From the NCBI GenBank assembly GCA_023228025.1, contig JALOCD010000080.1, forward strand, positions 1-19,861: a stretch of 19,861 bases of DNA, written 5' to 3'. Every line of letters begins with the position of its first letter. Positions within the stretch are counted from its first letter, which is position 1. The translations under genes and the position numbers were made by a program. This stretch comes from Prolixibacteraceae bacterium (GTDB lineage: Bacteria > Bacteroidota > Bacteroidia > Bacteroidales > Prolixibacteraceae). The notes under the pieces were generated by a model. That model did not search any database, was not told the origin of the DNA, and saw only the letters and a program-made list of their open reading frames with translations. Shown here piece by piece: positions 1 through 6,493 of the stretch.

Positions 1-240
1 GCGTTTCAATCATTTCTAACGGCAATATTGCCACATCATCTATCAAGTTCCGAAAACGCTGACTTCTCAATCAGTTGAGAAAAATCGAGTTGTCGGACGG
101 GATTCAATATTGATCATCCCGAAAATAGGACAATACAAGTGGATTCAACCTCCACTTTATAATAAAAGGAAATTATACAATGAAATACCCATGAGAGAAT
201 ATTCACACCAACCGAAAATGATTACGTGGGTATTCCATCA
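1..240. other. Hairpin-rich non-coding leader upstream of the flavodoxin gene
   Basis: No convincing gene lies in the first 267 bases, but inverted repeats follow one another closely. GCGTTT (1-6) pairs with AAACGC (54-59) and encloses the palindrome GGCAATATTGCC (21-32). TTCTCAA (64-70) pairs with TTGAGAA (75-81). CGGGATTCAA (98-107) pairs with TTGA (110-113) and ATCCCG (116-121), with a 2-nt bulge. AAGTGGA (137-143) pairs with TCCACTT (151-157) around the loop TTCAACC. AATACCCA (184-191) pairs with TGGGTATT (227-234). The motif CAATATTG occurs in two of these hairpins. This could be a structured RNA, a riboregulator of the flavodoxin gene, or the tail of an upstream transcript. I do not recognise a known RNA family, and the strand is unknown. 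Confidence 0.4.
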
Positions 241-267
241 GACAATTAAAAAACAAATTATTAACTG

Positions 268-774
268 ATGAAAAAAATTGCCATCGTCTACAGTTTTAAT
301 TCAACCAAATCAGCAAAAATTGCTTCGAAAATTGCTGAAAACATTAAAAATCACAAAGTTGAAGAATTGAATGTAGAGAGTTGTAAAGGAGAAGAGTTCC
401 TTTTGTATGACACGTATATTCTAAGTGTCCCAACATGGTTTGATGGTGAGCTGCCAAATTATTGGGATGAAATATTACCGGCATTGAGCACATTGTCGTT
501 AAAAGGCAAAAAAATTGCTGTTTTTGGCCTTGGGGACCAAAAGAATTATCCTGAAAATTTCTGCGATGCAGTGGGTATTTTGGCTGATTTCTTTGAGAAT
601 TTGGGCGCCACAATCATCGGATACACCTCTCCTGAAGGATATAAATTTGAATCATCCAAAGCATTGAAAAACAATGTTTTAAGAGGATTGTTGCTTGATC
701 AGGAGAATCAATCCAAACTTTCTGATGAACGTATTTTAAAGTGGACCAGGCAACTGGAAAATGAGATCAACTAA
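268..774 (+). CDS. fldA: Flavodoxin (long-chain type)
   Basis: A 168-residue cytoplasmic flavodoxin, a small FMN protein that shuttles low-potential electrons in place of ferredoxin. The length and fold landmarks fit the long-chain class. The flavin-stacking Trp is at residue 57 in SVPTWFDGELPNYW, the stacking Tyr at 94 in FGLGDQKNYPENFCDA, and the GY.F..S.A tail motif at about 124-132. The phosphate loop is unusual: residues 8-16 read YSFNSTKSA where the family normally has a (S/T)xTGxT motif, so the usual glycine is missing. The ATG start follows an A/T-rich leader with no Shine-Dalgarno sequence, normal in Bacteroidota. The neighbouring genes do not form an obvious pathway with it. The family call is firm. 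FMN affinity and partner proteins are unknown, and the symbol is used for the family only. Confidence 0.85.
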   Translation: MKKIAIVYSFNSTKSAKIASKIAENIKNHKVEELNVESCKGEEFLLYDTYILSVPTWFDGELPNYWDEILPALSTLSLKGKKIAVFGLGDQKNYPENFCDAVGILADFFENLGATIIGYTSPEGYKFESSKALKNNVLRGLLLDQENQSKLSDERILKWTRQLENEIN

Positions 775-792
775 ATCTTCGGCGATATTTCC

Positions 793-800
793 TACCTTTG
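793..800 (+). promoter_or_regulatory. Candidate Bacteroidota -7 promoter element
   Basis: TACCTTTG matches the Bacteroidota housekeeping -7 consensus TAnnTTTG exactly and lies 34 bp before the glucosaminidase start codon. No convincing -33 TTTG is visible at the expected spacing. It would give the glucosaminidase gene, and possibly mgsA, a promoter separate from the flavodoxin gene. Confidence 0.45.
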
Positions 801-834
801 TGGCGAAGAAGCAATAAAAATTTGACCTGTTTTC

Positions 835-1719
835 ATGCTTAAATCACTCAAGGTAATCCTGTTGGTTCTTTTATTGGTAATCGGTTATGTGCTGGTAAAC
901 GAGAACTCATCGATCAATTACATTTATCCTGAATACAAAGTTAAATCCTATGAGATTGAGGTTACCAACAGCAAATCAATCCTGGGTCAGGATCCAATCT
1001 CGCTAATTCCTGTAAAATACCTCGGAACGCTTGATTTTGATACCATACCGGAGGTTGTCCGCAAGGAGGTTTTCATCAATTATATGCTTCCGGCCATTGT
1101 GATCGAGCGGGATAGACTACTGGACCTTCTGAGACATGTCGAATTCATTGAAAACAGGATGGTCAATAAGCTACCACTTCGTCACGATGATCTCGTGTTC
1201 TTCAAGGAGATGATGGAGAAATACGATGCTGCCTCGATCAAAGATTTAAAGATGCGCCTCTATCCTCAGCCCGTCAGCCTGATATTGGCACAGGCAGTGC
1301 TTGAATCCGGCTGGGGCACCTCAAATGTCTTTTCGAGGGCCCACAATCCATTTGGGATCATGTCCTTTGCAACAGATGAACCCCGGATGAGGTTTGTCAA
1401 TCCCGAGTTGAAAACGGAGGTGTTTGTTCGTAGCTATGTAGATGTATTCCAATCTGTTGAACACTATTTTTTCTTTACGGCAAAATTATCATCGTATGAA
1501 AAATTCAGAAAAAAACGGTGGGAGAGGGGTACTTCTTTCGATTTGGTAAAACTGATGAAAAGCTACCATAAAAGCAACGAATATCCAGACCTCATTGGAT
1601 CAATTATCCGAACAAATGATTTCGAGAAATATGACAATATCTCTATAAATAAAGACTATTTTGGATACAAGAAAAACTATCTGCAGTTAATCAGAAGTTA
1701 TTTCGAAGATTATTTTTAA
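835..1719 (+). CDS. Membrane-anchored Bax-like glucosaminidase (GH73-type fold)
   Basis: A 294-residue protein with a short N-terminal hydrophobic segment (residues 4-22, rich in Leu/Val), probably a signal anchor exposing the rest to the periplasm. The central part carries the glucosaminidase signature: PVSLILAQAVLESGWGTS with the likely catalytic Glu at residue 157, then NVFSRAHNPFGIMSF, as in E. coli Bax and other peptidoglycan beta-N-acetylglucosaminidases. The C-terminal part (SYVDVFQSVEHYFFF and SYHKSNEYPDLI) also follows the Bax pattern. The expected role is cleavage of cell-wall glycan strands. No LysM or SH3 wall-binding domain is visible. It lies 60 bp after the flavodoxin gene and 63 bp before mgsA on the same strand, which may be only loose linkage. 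The family is clear; the exact bond cleaved is inferred. Confidence 0.85.
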   Translation: MLKSLKVILLVLLLVIGYVLVNENSSINYIYPEYKVKSYEIEVTNSKSILGQDPISLIPVKYLGTLDFDTIPEVVRKEVFINYMLPAIVIERDRLLDLLRHVEFIENRMVNKLPLRHDDLVFFKEMMEKYDAASIKDLKMRLYPQPVSLILAQAVLESGWGTSNVFSRAHNPFGIMSFATDEPRMRFVNPELKTEVFVRSYVDVFQSVEHYFFFTAKLSSYEKFRKKRWERGTSFDLVKLMKSYHKSNEYPDLIGSIIRTNDFEKYDNISINKDYFGYKKNYLQLIRSYFEDYF

Positions 1720-1782
1720 CATAATTATACCAACAATTTTTACTTTTAAGATAAGGTAAAATATTAAAATACTGAAAGTTAA

Positions 1783-2259
1783 ATGAAACATCACATGAAA
1801 TCAAAGAAAAAAATTGCCATTGTTGCGCACGACAACCGAAAACAGGATATGGTTGAATGGGTTAGTTACAACTGGAAAGAATTGGCGCAACACAGCATGA
1901 TCTGCACAGGTACAACCGGAAGGCTCGTGGATGAAACAATTCGTCATAAATGCAAGGAAAATGATGCTGTGCCACCTGAAATATTGAGACTAAAATCCGG
2001 ACCGCTTGGTGGAGACCAACAGCTGGGCGCCATGATCTGTGAAGGTAATGTCGATTTGTTGTTTTTCTTTTGGGATCCTATGCAACCACAGCCGCATGAT
2101 GTCGATGTAAAAGCATTGCTGAGAATTGCTGTGATGTACAATATACCGACAGCATCAAACCGTTCTACGGCAGATTTTATCATTTCTTCTCCGCTTTTTC
2201 ATCAGGAATACAATCCACTCGTGGTTGATTATTCTGATTACACCTCCCGGATTTTATAA
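1783..2259 (+). CDS. mgsA: Methylglyoxal synthase
   Basis: A 158-residue cytoplasmic enzyme that converts dihydroxyacetone phosphate to methylglyoxal and phosphate, a bypass of lower glycolysis that relieves sugar-phosphate build-up. All family landmarks are present: IAIVAHDNRKQDM with His16 and Asp17, the TGTTG phosphate loop (42-46), SGPLGGDQQ with the catalytic Asp at 78, FFFWDP (94-99) and PHDVDVKALLR with His105. Compared with E. coli MgsA there is an insertion of roughly ten residues between the phosphate loop and SGP (about residues 50-70). A second ATG at 1795 would give a protein four residues shorter; nothing in the sequence decides between them. The gene ends just before a large inverted repeat that separates it from the opposing TPR gene. 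Confidence 0.93.
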   Translation: MKHHMKSKKKIAIVAHDNRKQDMVEWVSYNWKELAQHSMICTGTTGRLVDETIRHKCKENDAVPPEILRLKSGPLGGDQQLGAMICEGNVDLLFFFWDPMQPQPHDVDVKALLRIAVMYNIPTASNRSTADFIISSPLFHQEYNPLVVDYSDYTSRIL

Positions 2260-2264
2260 AATAG

Positions 2265-2362
2265 AGTGACTAAAGTGAACTAAAGTGACTAAAGTGACTA
2301 AAGTACTTGATTTTGAATAAGAACTCTATTAACTCTAGTCACTTTAGTTCACTTTAGTCACT
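2265..2362. repeat. Long inverted repeat built from ACTAAAGTG tandem units
   Basis: The left arm (2265-2295) consists of repeated (G)TGACTAAA / TGAACTAAA units, with a further unit running on to about 2305. The right arm (2332-2362) is its reverse complement over 31 bp with a single mismatch (A2292 against C2335). The 36-bp loop is AT-rich. It sits between the convergent mgsA and TPR genes, so it could end transcription or stabilise 3' ends, but its length and internal repetition look more like a dispersed genomic repeat than a simple terminator. Confidence 0.85.
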
Positions 2363-2410
2363 TATTCGCTCTTGTCTTATAATTAATATTATGATAAATA
2401 AATAAAGGGT

Positions 2411-2439
2411 GGAAAAAGGAGCCAATTTCAGACTCCTTT
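2411..2439 (-). terminator. Rho-independent terminator of the gyrA-TPR unit
   Basis: Read on the minus strand, the stem AAAGGAG (2439-2433) pairs with CTCCTTT (2421-2415) across an 11-nt loop and runs directly into a T tract (complement of A2413-A2417). It begins 8 bp after the stop codon of the TPR gene. On the plus strand it is followed by a pyrimidine-rich stretch, so it might also act weakly on mgsA read-through. Confidence 0.7.
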
Positions 2440-2446
2440 CCTTTTA

Positions 2447-3604
2447 CTATTTGTTCATCTTCTCGAACTTATCCATCATCTTCAAACGATAGTATAAGTT
2501 TTTGAGTTGATCTTTGATGTAGGTATCTTTTGGATTGTACTCAACGGCTTTCTCCAGGTATGGAACTGCTTTAGCAAATTCGTCATCCGATTTTTTCTTT
2601 TCTGCTTCGAACTTTGCCTGTTCATTGGTTGGAACAGCGTTGGCTACGTCAAACTGTTTTACACCACGATTGAAATAGATTACGCCAATATTGTAAAATG
2701 CGTCAGCATAATCGGCCTTAACTTTGATGGCAAGTTCATATTCTTTGATTGCATCGTCTTGTTTTCCCAATTTGTCAAGGGCAATACCTTTAGCAAGGTA
2801 GAAAGATGGATTGTCTTTCTCTTTTGCAATAGCTTTGTCAAGATAACCAATGGCCTCTTCTGTTTTTCCGGTTGTAATATAATAGTTAATTAATTGTACC
2901 AAAATACTTTGATCCTCAGGGTATTTGTTGAATGCCTCTTTCATTATGTTAACAGAAGACAGTGTATCCCCCTTTTGCTGGTAAGCGCTGATAATCTGGG
3001 AATAGGATGAACCCGGGTTGTAACCATGCTGTGCTGTAAGTCCAAAATACTTGATTGCCTTATCAAATTGTTTGGCATTCATCGCAGCAAGACCGGTGTT
3101 GTACATGATTGCGGTATCAATCGTATTGTCTGCTTTAAAAAGAGATGTAGCTTCAAGATTAAGCACTTTTTCAAAATAATCACTGGAAACCACATATTTT
3201 TGTGCCTGAAATGCTTCAATGGCAGCATTTGAAAGCGTTGGAATAAAACTACTTAGCAATTTAATCTTTAAAGCCGGACTACCCCCCTTTGGGTCTAATT
3301 CAATCGCTTTCATAAATGATTTGTAGGCTTCTTCAAGTGGATTTTCTACCAATTTTTTGTAGTTTTCATCCTTTGATTTGGAGATAGCTTCGAGGATTTC
3401 ACCTCTTGCTTCCCAGGTGTCTGGCCAGTTGATTGATTTTTCTGATTTTGGATTAGCCGGATTGATTGCTTCCTGGATTGCTTCCCATGCTTTGTCTAAT
3501 TTACCACTCTCTTTGTATGACAAGGCACTGCTAACTTTTCCTTTTTGAGCGAACAAAAAACCGTTCACCGAGAGCAGGATCACTACTAAAAGAATTTTTT
3601 TCAT
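2447..3604 (-). CDS. Exported tetratricopeptide-repeat protein
   Basis: A 385-residue protein with an N-terminal signal peptide (MKKILLVVILLSVNGFLFAQ, probable cleavage after Gln20 near the FAQ motif) followed by helical TPR units, clearest from about residue 150 to the end: repeated patterns such as GLAAMNAKQFDKAIKYF, GIALDKLGKQDDAIKEY and AVPYLEKAVEYNPKD. No enzymatic motif is present, so it is probably a periplasmic protein-interaction scaffold. An in-frame TTG at 3613 would add three residues, but the ATG at 3604 directly precedes the signal peptide and is preferred. It starts 28 bp after the gyrA stop codon on the same strand, so co-transcription with gyrA is likely; I recall a TPR gene in this position in other Bacteroidales. 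Its function is unknown. Confidence 0.85.
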   Translation of the reverse strand: MKKILLVVILLSVNGFLFAQKGKVSSALSYKESGKLDKAWEAIQEAINPANPKSEKSINWPDTWEARGEILEAISKSKDENYKKLVENPLEEAYKSFMKAIELDPKGGSPALKIKLLSSFIPTLSNAAIEAFQAQKYVVSSDYFEKVLNLEATSLFKADNTIDTAIMYNTGLAAMNAKQFDKAIKYFGLTAQHGYNPGSSYSQIISAYQQKGDTLSSVNIMKEAFNKYPEDQSILVQLINYYITTGKTEEAIGYLDKAIAKEKDNPSFYLAKGIALDKLGKQDDAIKEYELAIKVKADYADAFYNIGVIYFNRGVKQFDVANAVPTNEQAKFEAEKKKSDDEFAKAVPYLEKAVEYNPKDTYIKDQLKNLYYRLKMMDKFEKMNK

Positions 3605-3632
3605 TACGGACAATTTTTGATTTTAATTATTA

Positions 3633-6158
3633 CTAATTGAGATTATCTTCAATCTTATCATCTTCATTTTCAATATCTTCTGATTCAGAAATTAACTCCT
3701 CTTCAACATCCTCTATTTCTGTTATTTCCACTCTGGCAACAGAGGCGATAGAATCATCTTCCCTAAGATTGATCAATTTCACACCCTGCGCGGCCCGTCC
3801 AGTCATCCTGATCTCATCAACTGATAATCGGATTGTAACCCCTGCTTCGGTAATGATCATCAGATCGTCCCCGTCAGTTACGTTTTTAATGGAAACAAGG
3901 GCGCCGGTCTTTTCCGTGACGTTGATGGTTTTCACTCCTTTCCCACCTCGGTTGGTTACCCGGTAATCTCCAATCTTGGATCTTTTACCATAGCCATGTT
4001 CGGATACAACCAGAATATCATCCTCTTCATTGGCTACACAAACCATTCCAACCAATTCGTCCTCCTCGCTTCCTAATGTGATGCCTCTTACTCCCGAAGC
4101 TGTCCGGCCAATTGCCCGGGCATGGCTTTCATGGAACCTGATGGCTTTGCCTGATTTGACTGCCAGCATCATCTCATTATCCCCATTCGTTAACCTTGCT
4201 TCCAAAAGCTGATCGTTCTCCCTGATTGTTATGGCATTGACACCATTTTGCCGTGGTCTTGAATAGGCTTCAAGAGAGGTCTTTTTGATGGTACCCTTTT
4301 TGGTACACAGGATAATGAAGTTGTTGTTGATGTACTCCTCATCCTTCAAGGATTTAACATTGATGTAAGCCCTAACCTGGTCTTCCGGTTCGATACTAAT
4401 CAGGTTCTGTATAGCCCTTCCCTTGGAAACCTTAGTTCCTTCAGGTATTTCGTATACTTTCAACCAGAAACATTTTCCCTTTTCAGTAAACAAAAGAAGG
4501 GTATTGTGCATCGTGGCAATAAACATGTGTTCCAGGAAGTCTTCATCCCGGGTACTTGAACCTTTTGAACCGATTCCTCCCCTTGATTGGGTCCTGAATT
4601 CCGTCAATGGCGTACGCTTGATATATCCCATGTGTGAAATGGTGATCACCATATCTTCATCGGCATAGAAATCTTCCGGATTGAACTCTTCAGACGCATA
4701 AACGATTTCTGTACGTCTTTCGTCGCCATACGATGCTTTGATTTCGGCCAGCTCGTCTTTGATGATCTGCATTCTCAATGGCTCTTCCGACAATACCTGT
4801 TTGTACCATTCGATCATTTTACTCAACTCGATATAATCCTGGTGGATTTTATCCCTCTCGAGACCTGTCAGTTTTTGTAAACGGAGGTCAAGGATTGCGC
4901 GTGCCTGGATGTCATCCAACTCGAAATTAGCGCACAGGTTTTCCCTGGCTTCATCTGGTGTTTTAGCCGCGCGAATGATGGAAATTACAGCGTCAAGGTT
5001 GTCAATCGCAATAATTAATCCCCTGAGGATGTGCGCTTTCTTCTCAGCCTGATCCAAGTCATATTCTGTACGTCTAATGACCACTTCATGCCGGTGTTCA
5101 ACAAAATAGTGGATCAGGTCTTTTAGGTTAAGCATTTGAGGCCTTCCCTTCACCAATGCAATATTGTTGACATTGAAGGCCGTTTGGAGGGCAGTGAACT
5201 TATAAAGTTTGTTCAATACCACACTGGCCATCTCCTCGCGTTTGATATCAATGACAATCCTCATCCCTGTGCGATCCGATTCGTCGTTGATGTTGCTAAT
5301 ACCGTCAATTTTCTTTTCATTGACCATTTCAGCAATTTTAATGATCATCTCCGCTTTGTTGACCATATATGGGATCTCCGTGATAATCAACTTTTCACGG
5401 CCATGCTCGGTGGTTTCAATTTCGGCCCGGCCACGGACTACAATTCTTCCCCGACCCGTTTCGAATGCTTCTCGCACTCCAGAATAACCATAGATAATTC
5501 CCCCGGTAGGAAAATCCGGGGCCTTGATCTTATCAATCAACACATTCATTGAAACCTGGGGATCATCTATGTAGGCGATGATTGCCTCAATGGTGTCAGA
5601 AAGGTTATGCGGTGGCATGTTGGTTGCCATTCCCACAGCGATTCCCGAAGTTCCGTTGATCAATAAATTAGGGAATTTTGTCGGCAGAACGGTAGGTTCT
5701 GATAATGATTCATCGAAGTTAGGCTGAAAATCAACTGTATTCTTTTCTAAATCTGCCAATGCCTCCTCTGCAATTTTTTTCAGCCGGGCTTCTGTATAAC
5801 GCATGGCTGCAGGACTATCTCCATCTACGGAACCAAAGTTACCCTGTCCGTCAATTAGAGGATAGCGCAACGACCACAACTGTGCCATACGGACCATTGC
5901 ATAATAAACCGAAGAATCACCATGCGGATGATATTTACCCAACACCTCCCCCACTATTCTGGCGGATTTTTTATAGGGTCTGTTAGAGAAATTACCTAAC
6001 TCGCTCATTCCGAACAATACCCTGCGGTGAACAGGTTTCAACCCGTCACGAACATCAGGAAGAGCCCGCGATACAATAACCGACATTGAGTAGTCAATGT
6101 AGGCCGTTTTCATTTGCTCTTCAATATTTATCGGAACAATTCTTTCTGAATCAGACAT
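3633..6158 (-). CDS. gyrA: DNA gyrase subunit A
   Basis: An 841-residue subunit of the A2B2 enzyme that introduces negative supercoils into DNA with ATP. The breakage-reunion domain is complete: PDVRDGLKPVHRR (35-46), the quinolone-region motif KYHPHGDSSVYYAMVRMAQ (75-93), and AMRYTE with the DNA-linking Tyr at 121. The C-terminal half carries the beta-pinwheel blades, with a GyrA-box-like QSRGGIG at 524-530 and NRGGKG in the last blade, which favours gyrA over parC. The tail is strongly acidic (rich in Glu and Asp). The start is placed at the ATG at 6158, because MSDSERIVPINIEEQMK matches family N-termini; a TTG at 6188 would add ten residues unlike the family. Residue 86 (E. coli Asp87) is Tyr. 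The TPR gene follows after 28 bp. Confidence 0.95.
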   Translation of the reverse strand: MSDSERIVPINIEEQMKTAYIDYSMSVIVSRALPDVRDGLKPVHRRVLFGMSELGNFSNRPYKKSARIVGEVLGKYHPHGDSSVYYAMVRMAQLWSLRYPLIDGQGNFGSVDGDSPAAMRYTEARLKKIAEEALADLEKNTVDFQPNFDESLSEPTVLPTKFPNLLINGTSGIAVGMATNMPPHNLSDTIEAIIAYIDDPQVSMNVLIDKIKAPDFPTGGIIYGYSGVREAFETGRGRIVVRGRAEIETTEHGREKLIITEIPYMVNKAEMIIKIAEMVNEKKIDGISNINDESDRTGMRIVIDIKREEMASVVLNKLYKFTALQTAFNVNNIALVKGRPQMLNLKDLIHYFVEHRHEVVIRRTEYDLDQAEKKAHILRGLIIAIDNLDAVISIIRAAKTPDEARENLCANFELDDIQARAILDLRLQKLTGLERDKIHQDYIELSKMIEWYKQVLSEEPLRMQIIKDELAEIKASYGDERRTEIVYASEEFNPEDFYADEDMVITISHMGYIKRTPLTEFRTQSRGGIGSKGSSTRDEDFLEHMFIATMHNTLLLFTEKGKCFWLKVYEIPEGTKVSKGRAIQNLISIEPEDQVRAYINVKSLKDEEYINNNFIILCTKKGTIKKTSLEAYSRPRQNGVNAITIRENDQLLEARLTNGDNEMMLAVKSGKAIRFHESHARAIGRTASGVRGITLGSEEDELVGMVCVANEEDDILVVSEHGYGKRSKIGDYRVTNRGGKGVKTINVTEKTGALVSIKNVTDGDDLMIITEAGVTIRLSVDEIRMTGRAAQGVKLINLREDDSIASVARVEITEIEDVEEELISESEDIENEDDKIEDNLN

Positions 6159-6198
6159 ATAGATCTTATTTGTATTAAAATTTGTCAAAAAAGCAACA

Positions 6199-6206
6199 CA
6201 AAAATA
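6199..6206 (-). promoter_or_regulatory. Candidate gyrA -7 promoter element
   Basis: On the minus strand this reads TATTTTTG, an exact match to TAnnTTTG, 40 bp upstream of the chosen gyrA ATG. That position favours the ATG at 6158 over the TTG at 6188, because it leaves a plausible leader. A -33 TTTG at the usual spacing is not evident. Confidence 0.45.
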
Positions 6207-6439
6207 ATCATTTTAAAGTTAATGATGGAATAACATCTTGATAAATTAGGGATATTTAACCTGTAATTTATATGCATTTGAATAGTGACAATATGACAAT
6301 TCTAACCAGCAAATGGAAATAATATTTTTTTTGGAGTGACATCTGAATTAATAGGCTCATTACCTTTAATTTAACTGAAATACTCCTGGATTAGACAATA
6401 TTATTTGTATTGAGGGGATGGCTTTTTTTATTAATATTT

Positions 6440-6469
6440 TTTGTTATTTTGTTAAGGGAACGATTTTTG
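6440..6469 (+). promoter_or_regulatory. Candidate clpC promoter
   Basis: TTTG at 6440-6443 and GATTTTTG at 6462-6469 (one mismatch to TAnnTTTG) are separated by 18 bp, close to the spacing of Bacteroidota -33/-7 promoters, and the latter ends 24 bp before the clpC ATG. The local T-richness makes chance matches likely. Confidence 0.3.
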
Positions 6470-6493
6470 ATGGGAAGTATTTAAAACAATAGA

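Larger units (their letters stand above)
6159..6493. other. Divergent gyrA/clpC intergenic region
   Basis: 335 bp without a gene between two divergently transcribed housekeeping genes, very AT-rich with poly-T runs towards clpC. Besides the two promoter candidates listed separately, a TACCTTTA box (6361-6368, one mismatch to TAnnTTTG) lies 126 bp before clpC. I see no CtsR- or CIRCE-like heat-shock operator and no convincing short ORF; the longest ATG-started peptide noted, from about 6272, is only about 16 codons. Confidence 0.6.

Noticed and set aside
1..78. Possible C-terminal end of an upstream gene in frame 1 (stop at 76-78), or a minus-strand frame open to the window edge
   Set aside because: Both are under 30 codons, show no recognisable motif, and overlap the hairpins; there is not enough sequence to support either.
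64..81. Rho-independent terminator of an upstream gene
   Set aside because: The 7-bp stem TTCTCAA/TTGAGAA is followed by As, not Ts, on the plus strand, and on the minus strand the T run precedes the stem.
139..155. T-arm-like hairpin with loop TTCAACC, suggesting a tRNA or tmRNA 3' end
   Set aside because: The following bases do not pair with any suitably placed acceptor strand upstream, no CCA or anticodon arm is visible, and the closing pair is A-T instead of the conserved G-C.
5136..5552. 138-codon plus-strand ORF opposite gyrA
   Set aside because: It is antisense to a strongly conserved gyrA segment, has no family resemblance and no promoter; it is a by-product of gyrA codon usage.
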